Assembly (NCBI RefSeq): GCF_014636495.1 | Contig: NZ_BMEM01000002.1 | Span: forward strand, 1 to 64,000 | Length of the DNA stretch: 64,000 nucleotides | From: Ornithinimicrobium tianjinense | GTDB lineage: Bacteria; Actinomycetota; Actinomycetes; Actinomycetales; Dermatophilaceae | Direction of reading: 5' to 3' | Shown: positions 1 to 10,734 of the stretch, in pieces | Numbering within the stretch: the first letter of the stretch is position 1 | How the letters are laid out: every line of letters begins with the position of its first letter | Notes under the pieces: generated by a model | Database searches by the model: none | The model's input: only the letters and a program-made list of their open reading frames with translations | What the model was told of the DNA's origin: nothing | Made by a program: the position numbers and the translations under genes

Positions 1-60
1 CAAAAACTTGGCATCAATAAACTGACACGCTGTTGAGTTCTCAAGGATCGGACGCACACC
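1..60 (-). promoter_or_regulatory. rRNA operon leader (5' part of pre-rRNA)
   Basis: Read on the minus strand, this stretch contains CCTTGAGAACTCAACAGCG followed by a T-rich segment ending in CCAAGTTTTTG. This is the conserved pre-16S leader of high-GC actinobacteria (antitermination and RNase III processing region). The 16S gene itself must lie just beyond the left edge. The assignment rests on recognising the leader and on the three promoters directly upstream. Confidence 0.8.
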
Positions 61-109
61 TCAGAGCCAGGAGCTTGTCGCTCTTTCGCTCTGCGGGGCT
101 ACCTCGTTC

Positions 110-139
110 AGGTTATCCTGTCCGACTTTTCGGAGTCAA
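110..139 (-). promoter_or_regulatory. rrn tandem promoter, proximal copy
   Basis: On the minus strand a TTGACT -35 (139-134) and a TAACCT -10 (115-110) are separated by 18 bp. It is the nearest of three near-identical promoters to the rRNA leader. The block between the boxes (CCGAAAAG-type sequence) is shared by all three copies. Confidence 0.8.
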
Positions 140-195
140 ATCCGTGTCTCGCCCTTTCGAGCGAAACTGTCGGTACTGTTCGGCAACCTTTTTCT

Positions 196-225
196 AGGTT
201 ATCCGCGCCAGCTTTTCGGAGTCAA
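196..225 (-). promoter_or_regulatory. rrn tandem promoter, middle copy
   Basis: TTGACT (225-220) and TAACCT (201-196) with an 18-bp spacer, on the minus strand. The sequence is nearly identical to the copies at 110-139 and 281-310, so the three probably arose by duplication and fire in tandem into the rRNA operon. Confidence 0.8.
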
Positions 226-280
226 ATCCGCGCCCCGCCTTTCGTGGCAGTGCTTTCAGCCGTTGCTTTAACCTTTTCCT

Positions 281-310
281 AGGCTATCCGCGCTGGCTTT
301 TCGGAGTCAA
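281..310 (-). promoter_or_regulatory. rrn tandem promoter, distal copy
   Basis: TTGACT (310-305) and TAGCCT (286-281) with an 18-bp spacer on the minus strand. This is the promoter furthest from the rRNA genes. The -10 differs by one base from the other two copies. Nothing else is recognisable between it and the end of tyrS at 453. Confidence 0.8.
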
Positions 311-452
311 ATCCGCGCCCGGCTCGTGCGAGCCGGACAGTCACAGGATGGTCCGCGCCCGGGACCGGCCACCTCTCGGTGTCCGTGCCTCCCTGTCGGA
401 GCGGCGAGGAGTAACTCTAGGACACGCACGTCGCCGGGCACAAATCCGCAGG

Positions 453-1724
453 TCAAGAGGCCTTCCGGGCCGCGGCGATGTGCTTGCGGCCCCGTCGGAC
501 GAGGGCGACCTGGTCGTGCAGGAAGGCCTGCTCGTCCAGGACGTCGTCCACGCCGTTGACCTTGACGTTGTTGACGCTCACCCCGCCCTCACCGATGAGC
601 CGCCGTGCCGCGCCCTTGCTCTCCGCCAGACCGACGGCCACCAAGGCGTCGACGACCGTGCTGCCGACCGGCACCTCTCCCCCTGCCAGCTCGGCGGTCG
701 CATCGCGGAGGGTCCCCGCGTCAAGAGCCGTGGGATCTCCCTTGCCGAAGAGGACCTGGCTGGCGTGCTCGACCTGGGCGGTGGCCTCGGCCCCGTGGAC
801 GAGCGTCGTCACGTCCGTGGCCAGAGCGCGCTGCGCCGACCGCAGGTGCGGGGTGTCGACGGTGGCCTTCTCGAGCTCGGCGATCTCCTCCGCCGTGCGG
901 TCGGTGAACACGCGCAGCAGCTTGCCGACCTCGGAGTCCGCGATGTTGATCCAGTACTGGTAGAAGGCGTAGGGGCTGGTCATGTCGGCCGAGAGCCAGA
1001 CGGCGTTGCCCTCCGACTTGCCGAACTTGTTGCCGTTCTCGTCGGTGAGCAGCGGGGTCGTGATCACGTGCGCACGCTCCCCCAGGACGCGGTGGATCAG
1101 GTCCACGCCGGCCGTGAGGTTGCCCCACTGGTCCTGGCCACCGGTCTGCACCGTGCAGCCGAAGGTGCGGAACAGGTGCAGGAAGTCCATGGCCTGCAGG
1201 ATCTGGTAGCTGAACTCGGTGTAGGAGATGCCGATCTCGCTGTTCAGCCGCGCCGCGACCGCCTCCTTGCGGATCATCTGGTTGACCCGGAAGTGCTGAC
1301 CCACGTCGCGGAGGAAGTCGAGCGCCGACAGCGGGGCGGTCCAGTCGAGGTTGTCGACCAGCGTCGCGGCGTTGTCGCCCTCGAAGTCCAGGAAGGGCTG
1401 CACCAGCTGCTTGATCCTGTCGACGTTGCCGGCCGTCTGCTCCTTGGTCTTCAGGACGCGCTCGGCCGTCGGCTTGGGGTCGCCGATGAGCCCGGTCGAT
1501 CCCCCCACGAGGCAGATGACCCGGTGGCCCGCGCGCTGCAGGCGACGCAGCAGCACGAGCTGGACGAGGTTGCCGAAGTGCAGGCTCGGGGCGGTGGGGT
1601 CGAACCCGCAGTAGACCGTCACCGGCCCCGCGGCGAAGTGCTCGCGCAGGGCGTCCTCGTCGGTGGTCTGCGCGAGCAGACCGCGCCACTCGAGCTCGTC
1701 GAGGATGGTCGGTGCCGTGGTCAC
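453..1724 (-). CDS. tyrS: Tyrosyl-tRNA synthetase
   Basis: 423 residues, normal length for bacterial TyrRS. It charges tRNA-Tyr in the cytoplasm. The class I HIGH-type signature is PSLHFGNL (residues 47-53) and the KMSKS-type loop is KFGKS (233-237). The tyrosine pocket segment GGQDQWGN (195-202) is intact, and the C-terminal 65 residues form the S4-like RNA-binding domain. It is the last gene of the pheS-to-tyrS minus-strand run and is followed by the rRNA promoters. The 46 bp before its start hold no recognised site. Confidence 0.97.
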   Translation of the reverse strand: MTTAPTILDELEWRGLLAQTTDEDALREHFAAGPVTVYCGFDPTAPSLHFGNLVQLVLLRRLQRAGHRVICLVGGSTGLIGDPKPTAERVLKTKEQTAGNVDRIKQLVQPFLDFEGDNAATLVDNLDWTAPLSALDFLRDVGQHFRVNQMIRKEAVAARLNSEIGISYTEFSYQILQAMDFLHLFRTFGCTVQTGGQDQWGNLTAGVDLIHRVLGERAHVITTPLLTDENGNKFGKSEGNAVWLSADMTSPYAFYQYWINIADSEVGKLLRVFTDRTAEEIAELEKATVDTPHLRSAQRALATDVTTLVHGAEATAQVEHASQVLFGKGDPTALDAGTLRDATAELAGGEVPVGSTVVDALVAVGLAESKGAARRLIGEGGVSVNNVKVNGVDDVLDEQAFLHDQVALVRRGRKHIAAARKAS

Positions 1725-1770
1725 GTCCAGCTGTCCTTCTTCTTGTCCGGGTATGGCGTTCTCGCCGGGT

Positions 1771-3862
<2,092 letters not shown>

Positions 3863-4384
3863 TCAGCCGAGGTCACGCTCGGCGTCGGAGTCGTCGGCGA
3901 GGGCCAGGAGCCGGTGCGCGGTGGCCGGGCCGCCGGCGGCGTCCGTGGTGATCACGAGGATCGTGTCGTCGCCGGCGATGGTGCCCAGGATGTCCGGGTT
4001 GTCGCTGCGGTCGATCGCCGACGCGAGGTACTGCGCCGCCCCCGGCGGGGTCCGCAGCACGACCTGGTTGCCGACGGCACGGGCGCTGACGAGCAGCTCC
4101 TGGCAGAGCCGGTGCAGCCGCGCCGAGACCTCGTGGTTGTCCTGGGCCGGCCGAGGGGTGGAGTCACCGCCCTGGCCGGGCACGGCATACACCAGCTGGC
4201 GTCCGCGGCGCACCTTGACGGCGCCGAGGTCGACGAGGTCGCGCGACAGGGTGGCCTGGGTCACCGAGATGCCGTCCGCCCCCAGGAGGTCCAGCAGCTC
4301 GCCCTGCGACACCACGGCGTGCCGTTCGAGCAGGTCGGCGATCCGCTGATGGCGGGCCCCACGCGTCATCGGGATGCTGGTCAC
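3863..4384 (-). CDS. argR: Arginine repressor
   Basis: 173 residues with a GTG start. Arginine-dependent hexameric repressor of arginine genes. The N-terminal winged helix contains [20 protein letters not shown] and then LSRDL, the ArgR recognition helix. The C-terminal oligomerisation and arginine-binding part contains the [12 protein letters not shown] segment. The start is supported by a TATAGT -10 seven nt upstream (leaderless). No argC, J, B, D or F precede it; its upstream neighbour is an unrelated phosphotransferase. An ATG at 4369 is an alternative start. Confidence 0.95.
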   Translation of the reverse strand: MTSIPMTRGARHQRIADLLERHAVVSQGELLDLLGADGISVTQATLSRDLVDLGAVKVRRGRQLVYAVPGQGGDSTPRPAQDNHEVSARLHRLCQELLVSARAVGNQVVLRTPPGAAQYLASAIDRSDNPDILGTIAGDDTILVITTDAAGGPATAHRLLALADDSDAERDLG

Positions 4385-4416
4385 CAGTGTGACTATACAG
4401 ACCTCTGCATGTTTAT
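4385..4416 (-). promoter_or_regulatory. argR promoter with possible ARG box
   Basis: On the minus strand TATAGT (4397-4392) lies 7 nt before the GTG, the spacing of a leaderless start. Just upstream and partly overlapping is an imperfect palindrome, ATGCAGAGGTCTGTAT, which resembles an ARG box and would allow autoregulation. The -10 is seen directly; the ArgR site is inference. Confidence 0.5.
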
Positions 4417-4473
4417 CCGCACCGCGCGGCGTCCGCAGGGGTCGCGGTCCCCTGACCGGCGACGCGACAGCGC

Positions 4474-5403
4474 TCAGCCGTCCCAGAGCTCCTGCAGCAG
4501 CCGCACGCAGGCGTGCCCCTGCTCGCGCTGGAACGCACGCAGCGTAGGCAGTCCTGCTGCGGGCGGTCGGGTGCCGGCCTCCGTGAAGAAGCCACCCAGC
4601 CCCGCGACCAGACCGAGCACGTCCTCGTGACTCGCGCCGAGGTCGAGCACGGCACCCAGGTGTGGTCGGACGTCGAGGTCACCACCCCAACGCACGTTGA
4701 CCAGCAGCATCACCGCGTCGGCCCACGGGGCGCCACGGGAGGCCCAGGGCCAGTCCACCAGCCGGACGCTCCCGTCCGGGGTGACGAGAAGGTTGTCGGC
4801 GCGCACGTCGGTGTGGGCGATGGACCCGCCCGCGAGCCGCGGCAGGGTCCGGGCGGCCAGGGCCACGAGCCCGTCGAGCCGGTCGACGACCCACGGGTCG
4901 AGCGGGGTGGCCTCCTCGGCGGGACCGGCGTCCCGGATCCGCGCCCAGGCCCCGAACTCGCCGACCAGCTCCTCGTGGAGGGCTGGCCAGGCGGCCGGCG
5001 CAGTCCTGCCGGCCAGGTGGGTGAGGGCGGCGAGGCTCGAGCGCAGCTCCGCGTCCGTCCAGGGGACCAGCGGGTGACGCCCCTCCACGTCCTCGATGAC
5101 CAGCGCTACCCATTCCCCGTCGTCGTAGGCGTCGACCAGCTGCGGCACCTCCACGAGGTCGGTGAGGGTGCGCAGCACCTCGGCCTCGCGGCGGTGAAGG
5201 TCTGGGCTGCCGGAGTTCTGTGCCGGGCTGACGGCCTTGACGAAGGCACGACGTCCCGACGCGGTCACCACGCGGTCTGCGGTGCCGGGCGAGAAGCCGC
5301 CCGGCTGGGAGACGGCGGCCACGACCGGACCGCCCAGGACGCCCCCGACCCACGAGCGCAGGTCGTGGGGAAGGTCCTCCCAGGCGAGGCGGACGCCGTA
5401 CAC
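4474..5403 (-). CDS. Aminoglycoside phosphotransferase-family kinase
   Basis: 309 residues with a GTG start. APH/choline-kinase-like fold. The Brenner-type catalytic loop is [11 protein letters not shown] and the metal-binding Asp is in RLVDWPWA. The N-terminal nucleotide-binding part includes RAFVKAVS. The true substrate is unknown; most chromosomal members of this family do not confer drug resistance. It starts 4 nt after the SDR gene ends, so the two are probably cotranscribed. It occupies the place where argC-argF would normally lie. Confidence 0.85.
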   Translation of the reverse strand: MYGVRLAWEDLPHDLRSWVGGVLGGPVVAAVSQPGGFSPGTADRVVTASGRRAFVKAVSPAQNSGSPDLHRREAEVLRTLTDLVEVPQLVDAYDDGEWVALVIEDVEGRHPLVPWTDAELRSSLAALTHLAGRTAPAAWPALHEELVGEFGAWARIRDAGPAEEATPLDPWVVDRLDGLVALAARTLPRLAGGSIAHTDVRADNLLVTPDGSVRLVDWPWASRGAPWADAVMLLVNVRWGGDLDVRPHLGAVLDLGASHEDVLGLVAGLGGFFTEAGTRPPAAGLPTLRAFQREQGHACVRLLQELWDG

Positions 5404-5407
5404 CGGA

Positions 5408-6193
5408 TCAGCCCGCGACGGGGTCGCCGTCGCCCCAGGGGCGGAGCCTCAGCATCCTCACACCCTCACCGAGACCGGACCGCGAGCGCTCGCGCAGCTC
5501 GTCCAGGTCGTCGGTGCCGGCACGCACGAAGCGGCCGTTGAAGCCGTCGAGCTCGCCGTCGGCGATGGCCAGGGCGAGTGCCGTGACGTCCTCCGGGTCG
5601 GTCCACTCCGTGCGTCCGCGGTGCAGCTCCATGGAGCGCGTCATGTCGGACTCGACCACGCCAGGTGCCATGTCGAAGGCGAGCACGCCGTGCTCCGCGC
5701 CGGCCAGGGCGACTCCCCCGGTCAGTCTCGCCAGCGCCGACTTCGAGGCGTGGTATGCCGTGAGAACGTCGCTCTCGCGCGTGCCGGAGCCCGAGTTGAG
5801 GTTGATGATCCGTCCGCCCCCGGCGGCGATCATGTGCGGCACCACCGCCCGCGTCAGCAGGAACGGACCGCGCACGTTGGTGACCATCACCTGCCACCAC
5901 TCGTCGACGTCGGCCTCCCAGAGCGGCTGCTCGGTCTCGATAAGGCCGGCGTTGTTGACGAGCAGGTCGATCCGCCCGTGGCGGTCGACCACCTCGGCGA
6001 CGGCCCGCTCGACCGCGCCAGCGTCGGTGACGTCGCACGGCATACCCTCGGCGCCCTCCGCGACCCGGCCCGAACGGGACAGCCCGACGACGCGCCACCC
6101 GGCGTCCAGGAGCGCCCGGACCAGATGGTCGCCGATGCCGCGGGAGGCCCCGGTCACCAGGGCGACCGGGGCCGTCGACGCCGTGCCGCTCAC
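5408..6193 (-). CDS. SDR-family oxidoreductase
   Basis: 261 residues with a GTG start. Classical short-chain dehydrogenase/reductase: the cofactor motif VTGASRGIG is near the N-terminus, then NNAG, and the catalytic Y-x-x-x-K is YHASKSAL, preceded by a Ser in NLNSGSG. The substrate cannot be read from the sequence. The start overlaps the pheT stop as GTGA, so it is translationally coupled to pheT. Confidence 0.9.
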   Translation of the reverse strand: MSGTASTAPVALVTGASRGIGDHLVRALLDAGWRVVGLSRSGRVAEGAEGMPCDVTDAGAVERAVAEVVDRHGRIDLLVNNAGLIETEQPLWEADVDEWWQVMVTNVRGPFLLTRAVVPHMIAAGGGRIINLNSGSGTRESDVLTAYHASKSALARLTGGVALAGAEHGVLAFDMAPGVVESDMTRSMELHRGRTEWTDPEDVTALALAIADGELDGFNGRFVRAGTDDLDELRERSRSGLGEGVRMLRLRPWGDGDPVAG

Positions 6194-8730
6194 CGCTGGA
6201 CCGCTCCGTGGTCCTTGGCCGCCCGGGCGACGGCCGCGTCGCGGGCGGCGTTGACCTCCTCGGTCGTGAGGGTCCGGTCAGGAGCGCGGAAGTGCATCCG
6301 GAAGGCCAGCGACTGCTGGTCGGCCGCGAGCTGGTCGCCGACGTAGACGTCGAAGAGCTCCACGCTCTCCAGCAGCTCCCCGGCGCCGGCGCGCAGGGAC
6401 GCCTCGACGTCGCCGTAGCGGGTGCTCCGCGGGACGACCAGCGCCACGTCGGAGGAGGCCATCGGGTGCGTGGACAGCGGCCGCACCTGGGTGGGACGCT
6501 CGCTCGCGGCGACGAGGACGTCGAGGTCGAGCTCGGCGGCCGAGGTGCGGTCGGGCAGGCCGAGCCGCTGGACGACCTTGGGGTGCAGCTCGCCGACGAA
6601 GCCGACCGTGGTGCCGTCCTCGAGGGTCAGCTCGACGCAGCGACCGGGGTGGAAGGGCGCGCGCTCCGCCTGGACCCGCCGCAGCGGGACACCCAGGGTG
6701 TCCGCGACCGAGTGCGCCCAGGCCACCACGTCCGTGACGTCGACCGGACGACCCTTGCCCCACCAGCCGGAGCGGTCGGCCTGACCCGCCGCCACCACGG
6801 CGACGTGCCACGGCTGCCCCGGGACGGCGTCGCGGATCTGCTGCAGCACAGCGTCATCCGGGCGCGCGCCGACACCCGGGACCGGGGCCTGGGCGGCATG
6901 GTCCGGCAGGGTGACCGTGTCGATCTCGAAGAGCGCGACGTCACGGGATCCGCGGGAGATGTTGCGGCGCAGCGCCTCCGGGAGCGTCTGCAGCAGCTCC
7001 GTGCGCATCAGCGGCGCCTCGTCGGAGAGCGGGTTCGCGAGTCGGAGCGCCGTGCGGCGCACGTCGTCGGCGGCCAGCCCCAGCTCGTCGAAGCGCGACT
7101 CCCCCACGAACGGGTAGGTGAGCACCTCGTGCAGCCCTTGGCCGGCGAGGGCTCCGGCGACCCGGCGGCGGGCCCGCTGGCCGTGGGTCAGACCACGGCC
7201 GCCGATGGCGCGCGGCACGACGGAGGGGATCTTGTCGTAGCCGTCGACCCGCGCCACCTCCTCGACCAGGGTGGGGGCATCGGTGAGGTCAGGACGCCAG
7301 CCGGGCGGGGTGACCGAGATCGTGCCCTGGCCCAGCTCCCGGACCTCGCAGCCGATCATCGTCAGGATCTCCCGGACGCGCTCGGGGGTGTAGTCGACCC
7401 CGACGTAGCGGGTCGGCATCGTCACGTCGAGCTCGATCGGCCCCCGCGTGGCGACGCGCTGGTCGGCGTCGGTGATCGCCGGGTCGGCCGTGCCGCCGCC
7501 GTGCTCGACGAGCAGGTTGACCGCCAGCTGGGCGGCCGCGTCGGTGACGTCCGGGTCGACACCGCGCTCGAAGCGCTTGGCGGCCTCGGAGGACAGCCGG
7601 TGGCGCCGCGAGGAGCGGGCGACCGAGCGCGGGTCGAAGTGGGCCGACTCGATGAGGACGTCGGTGGTCTGCCCCGGCGTCACCTCGCCGTCCTCCCCAC
7701 CCATGACCCCGGCCAGGGCCAGGATCCGGGTCCCGGAGTCGGTGATGAGCAGGTCCTCGGGGTCGAGCACGCGGTCGACGTCGTCGAGGGTGCGGAGCCG
7801 CTCCCCCGCGACGGCCCGGCGGACGACGATCGGTCCCTGGAGCGTGGCGAGGTCGAAGGCGTGCAGCGGCTGGCCGAGCGCGAGCATGACGTAGTTGGTC
7901 ACGTCGACGGCCAGGCTGATCGGCCGCATCCCCGCCTCGAGCAGACGACGCTGCATCCACTCCGGCGTCTCGCGCGTCAGGTCGATGCCACGGACGATCC
8001 GCGCAACATACCGGTCGCAGCCGGGCACGCCGTCCAGCTCAGGGATGCCGGCGTCGGCCAGCTCCACGGCATACCCGTCCTGGGTCGCGGGGTCGACCGG
8101 GATCAGGGCCGGGTCCGTGTATGCCGCGCCCGTCGAGTGGGAGTACTCCCGCGCGACGCCGCGCAGGCTGAAGCAGTAGCCGCGGTCGGGCGTGACGTTG
8201 ACCTCGACGACCTCGCGGTCGAGCCCCAGGACGGGGATGAGGTCGTCGCCGGGCTGCAGGCCGAGCTCCTCGACGTGGTGCTCGCCGAGCAGGCGGGGCA
8301 GGACGATGATCCCGTCGTGGTCCTCGCCGATCCCGAGCTCACGGACCGAGCAGATCATCCCGGCGGAGACGTGCCCGTAGGTCTTGCGCGCTGAGATCTG
8401 GAAGTTGCCGGGCAGCACGCCGCCGGGCAGGATCACCGCGACGAGGTCGCCGACCTCGAAGTTGTGCGCCCCGCACACGATGCCCTGCGGCTCGCCGGTC
8501 CCGTTGGAGTCGCCGACGTCCACCTGGCACCAGTTGATCGTCTTGCCGTTCTTCTGCGGCTCGGGGTGCTTCTCGAGGACGCGCCCCACGACGAGGGGGC
8601 CGGCGACGTCGCCACCGTGCAGCCCCTCCTCCTCCAGCCCCACGGCGACGAGAGCAGCAGCGATCTGCTCGCCGGTCACCCCTGCCGGCAGCTCGACATA
8701 CTCGCCCAGCCAGTCGACCGGAACCCGCAT
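6190..8730 (-). CDS. pheT: Phenylalanyl-tRNA synthetase beta subunit
   Basis: About 846 residues. Beta chain of the alpha2-beta2 enzyme that charges tRNA-Phe. Domains in order: N-terminal MRVPVDWLGEYVELP, OB-fold tRNA-binding domain (about 40-160, including GIVCGAHNF), B3/B4 editing module (RYVARIVRGIDL, DVTNYVMLALGQPLHAFD), B5, class II-like core, and a C-terminal anticodon-binding FDX-ACB domain with HPMASSDVALVVP. The start ATG at 8730 overlaps the pheS stop by one base (TGATG). A longer reading frame continues upstream but lies over pheS in another frame. Confidence 0.96.
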   Translation of the reverse strand: MRVPVDWLGEYVELPAGVTGEQIAAALVAVGLEEEGLHGGDVAGPLVVGRVLEKHPEPQKNGKTINWCQVDVGDSNGTGEPQGIVCGAHNFEVGDLVAVILPGGVLPGNFQISARKTYGHVSAGMICSVRELGIGEDHDGIIVLPRLLGEHHVEELGLQPGDDLIPVLGLDREVVEVNVTPDRGYCFSLRGVAREYSHSTGAAYTDPALIPVDPATQDGYAVELADAGIPELDGVPGCDRYVARIVRGIDLTRETPEWMQRRLLEAGMRPISLAVDVTNYVMLALGQPLHAFDLATLQGPIVVRRAVAGERLRTLDDVDRVLDPEDLLITDSGTRILALAGVMGGEDGEVTPGQTTDVLIESAHFDPRSVARSSRRHRLSSEAAKRFERGVDPDVTDAAAQLAVNLLVEHGGGTADPAITDADQRVATRGPIELDVTMPTRYVGVDYTPERVREILTMIGCEVRELGQGTISVTPPGWRPDLTDAPTLVEEVARVDGYDKIPSVVPRAIGGRGLTHGQRARRRVAGALAGQGLHEVLTYPFVGESRFDELGLAADDVRRTALRLANPLSDEAPLMRTELLQTLPEALRRNISRGSRDVALFEIDTVTLPDHAAQAPVPGVGARPDDAVLQQIRDAVPGQPWHVAVVAAGQADRSGWWGKGRPVDVTDVVAWAHSVADTLGVPLRRVQAERAPFHPGRCVELTLEDGTTVGFVGELHPKVVQRLGLPDRTSAAELDLDVLVAASERPTQVRPLSTHPMASSDVALVVPRSTRYGDVEASLRAGAGELLESVELFDVYVGDQLAADQQSLAFRMHFRAPDRTLTTEEVNAARDAAVARAAKDHGAVQR

Positions 8731-9824
8731 CAGATCTCCATCCCGAACTGCGCGTTGAAGCGCACGTCTCCCTCGATCATCTCCCGCATGTCCTCGATCC
8801 CGTGGCGGAACATCGCGGTGCGCTCCACGCCCATGCCGAACGCGAAGCCCTGGTAGCGCTCCGGGTCGACCCCGGCGGCGCGGAGCACGTTGTGGTTGAC
8901 CATGCCGCAGCCGCCCCACTCGATCCAGCCGGTGCCACCGCACGTGCGGCACCCCGGGTCCTCGCCCCGGCAGACGAAGCAGCGGAAGTCCATCTCGGCG
9001 CTGGGCTCGGTGAACGGGAAGAACGCGGGGCGCAGCCGGCTGGTGATGCCGGGGCCGAACATGGCCTCGGCGAGCCGGTCGAGGGTGCCCTTGAGGTGCG
9101 CCATCGTCAGGCCCTCGTCGATCGCGATGCCCTCCAGCTGGTGGAAGACCGGCGTGTGGGTCGCGTCGAGCTCGTCGGTGCGGAAGGTCTTGCCGGGGAC
9201 CGCGACATACAGCGGGACACCGCGCTCGAGCAGGCTGCGCGCCTGCACCGGCGAGGTGTGGGTCCGCAGGACCAGGCCGGCGTCGGCGGGGTCGACGAAG
9301 AAGGTGTCCTGCATCTGACGCGCAGGGTGGTCCTTGTCGAAGTTGAGCGCGTCGAAGTTGAACCACTCGGCCTCGACGCCGGGACCCTCGGCGATCTCCC
9401 AGCCGAGGGCCACCATGGCGTCCGCCATCCGCTCCGCCGTCACCGTGAGGACGTGCCGCCGACCGACGGGGTGTCGGGCCGGGGCGACGGTCAGGTCGAG
9501 GGCCTCCTCGACGAGGATGCGCTCGTCGCGCTCGGCCTCGAGCTCGACCTGGCGGGCCGCGAGGGCCTGGTTGACCTGGCCGCGGGCCTGACCCACGCGC
9601 TTGCCGGCGTCCGCCTTGGCGCTCGGCGGCAGCGCTCCGATCTCGCGGTTGGCGAGGGCCAGCGGCGAGCGCTCACCCGCGTGGGCGAGCCGGGCGGCCT
9701 TGAGCTCCTCGAGCGAGGTCGCGGCCGCGATGGCGTCGAGCGCGTCGGCGACGTTGGCCTCCAGCGCCTCGGGCGCGAGCGCAGCGACCTCGACGGGGTC
9801 GTAGTTGGTGTTGGGTCCTGACAC
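8730..9824 (-). CDS. pheS: Phenylalanyl-tRNA synthetase alpha subunit
   Basis: 364 residues. Catalytic alpha chain of PheRS. Class II motifs are visible: motif 2 around LLRTHTSPVQAR and motif 3 in the Gly-rich C-terminus FAFGMGVERTAMFRHGI. The Cys-rich insertion CFVCRGEDPGCRTCGGTGW is typical of actinobacterial PheS. The N-terminal coiled coil precedes the core. I chose the GTG at 9824 (SGPNTNYDPVEVAAL) because a TAGACT -10 lies 7 nt upstream; 25 upstream in-frame residues run into repeat DNA. Confidence 0.95.
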   Translation of the reverse strand: MSGPNTNYDPVEVAALAPEALEANVADALDAIAAATSLEELKAARLAHAGERSPLALANREIGALPPSAKADAGKRVGQARGQVNQALAARQVELEAERDERILVEEALDLTVAPARHPVGRRHVLTVTAERMADAMVALGWEIAEGPGVEAEWFNFDALNFDKDHPARQMQDTFFVDPADAGLVLRTHTSPVQARSLLERGVPLYVAVPGKTFRTDELDATHTPVFHQLEGIAIDEGLTMAHLKGTLDRLAEAMFGPGITSRLRPAFFPFTEPSAEMDFRCFVCRGEDPGCRTCGGTGWIEWGGCGMVNHNVLRAAGVDPERYQGFAFGMGVERTAMFRHGIEDMREMIEGDVRFNAQFGMEI

Positions 9825-9831
9825 CTGCGCA

Positions 9832-9837
9832 AGTCTA
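9832..9837 (-). promoter_or_regulatory. pheS -10 box (leaderless transcript)
   Basis: TAGACT on the minus strand ends 7 nt before the pheS GTG, so transcription would begin at or next to the start codon. No good -35 is visible. The tandem 52-bp repeats begin about 35 bp further upstream. Confidence 0.55.
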
Positions 9838-9871
9838 GGGAACGCGGAGTCGTGGTCTCGACCCTGTTCAC

Positions 9872-10010
9872 GATCCACTCCGGTGAGTGGTCCAGGCACG
9901 GTCTCCCCCGGTATGGCGTGCAGGACCCACTCCGGTGAGTGGTCCAGGCACGCTCCTGCCCGGTATGGCGTGGACGAGCCACTCTCGTGAGTGGCCCGCG
10001 CACGCGGGCG
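9872..10010. repeat. 52-bp tandem repeat with embedded palindrome (2.7 copies)
   Basis: Copies begin at 9872, 9924 and 9976. The first two are almost identical; the third is shorter and diverged. Each carries the palindrome CCACTC-N4-GAGTGG, and the first two also share the spacer motif CCCGGTATGGCGTG. The repeats fill the gap between the divergent pheS and the gene at 10084. They could be operators or a local expansion. I do not recognise the family. Confidence 0.85.
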
Positions 10011-10083
10011 ATCGGCGGGCGCGCTCCCGGGGCGCCCGGCCTAGTCTGGGAGAAGCAGCCCACGAGCACCGGGGAGGTCGACG

Positions 10084-10704
10084 ATGAGCAGGAGCTACTA
10101 CCGTTTCCCGCTGCGCACCGACGAGCCGGCCACGGTGACCCTGCTGCACCTGACGCCCTCGGAGTCGGGCGTGCTCGTGGGGCTCCACCAGGGCGTGGAG
10201 ACCAACGCCTTCGCGGTGCGCTTCAACCGGGCGGTCCCGGAGGTGCACCCGGTCGAGCCGCCGCGCCGGGAGATGGCCGTGCCGGTCCGGTCCACCGGTC
10301 TCACACCGCCCGAGCAGGTGCTGGCGGACGTCGGGGCGCTGCTCGTCGAGATGGGCGACGACGTGGCGGGCATCCACCCCTGGCACTTTGCCGGCATCCT
10401 GCCCAACGAGACGTGGCTCTTCCACCTCGGGCAGCTCGCCACCCTCCACCAGCGGCTCACCCTGGTGCGCGAGAGCGGCGTCGCCGACGACGAGCGGGTC
10501 GTCGAACGCGTCGACCAGCTCGTGGAGGAGGCACAGCCGCACGCGGAGGCCCTCAGCGTCTGGATCGACCAGGCCACCCGGCGCCTGGGCGCAGTGCGGG
10601 AGTCCGTGCGGGAGAGCACCGTGCTGGAGCTCCTGCACGCGCTTGCTGGCGACGCGCGCGAGGACCGCAAGGCCCGCCCCAACCCTGCCCTCAGGAGGAT
10701 CTGA
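10084..10704 (+). CDS. Hypothetical protein, not recognised
   Basis: 206 residues, with a clear ribosome site (GGGGAGG) 7 nt before ATG and a TAGTCT -10 at 10041-10046. The N-terminal half looks like mixed beta sheet (RFPLRTDEPATVTLLHL). The centre contains GIHPWHFAGILPNETWLFHL, and the C-terminal half is helical and highly charged. There is no signal peptide or membrane segment. I cannot assign a function. It is convergent with the rRNA methyltransferase gene 30 bp downstream. Confidence 0.75.
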   Translation: MSRSYYRFPLRTDEPATVTLLHLTPSESGVLVGLHQGVETNAFAVRFNRAVPEVHPVEPPRREMAVPVRSTGLTPPEQVLADVGALLVEMGDDVAGIHPWHFAGILPNETWLFHLGQLATLHQRLTLVRESGVADDERVVERVDQLVEEAQPHAEALSVWIDQATRRLGAVRESVRESTVLELLHALAGDAREDRKARPNPALRRI

Positions 10705-10734
10705 GCAGGAAGTTCGAGCGCGGCTCGCCCGGCC

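Noticed and set aside
4474-5403. Aminoglycoside resistance gene
   Set aside because: It is only a general member of the phosphotransferase fold, in a chromosomal housekeeping run; no specific resistance family can be claimed.
9872-10010. T-box or tRNA-sensing leader for pheS
   Set aside because: The pheS message appears leaderless, so the repeats would not be transcribed with it, and no T-box sequence is present.
9868-10638. Minus-strand frame of 256 codons over the gene at 10084
   Set aside because: It runs through the tandem repeats and shows shadow composition. The plus-strand gene has a ribosome site and -10 box.
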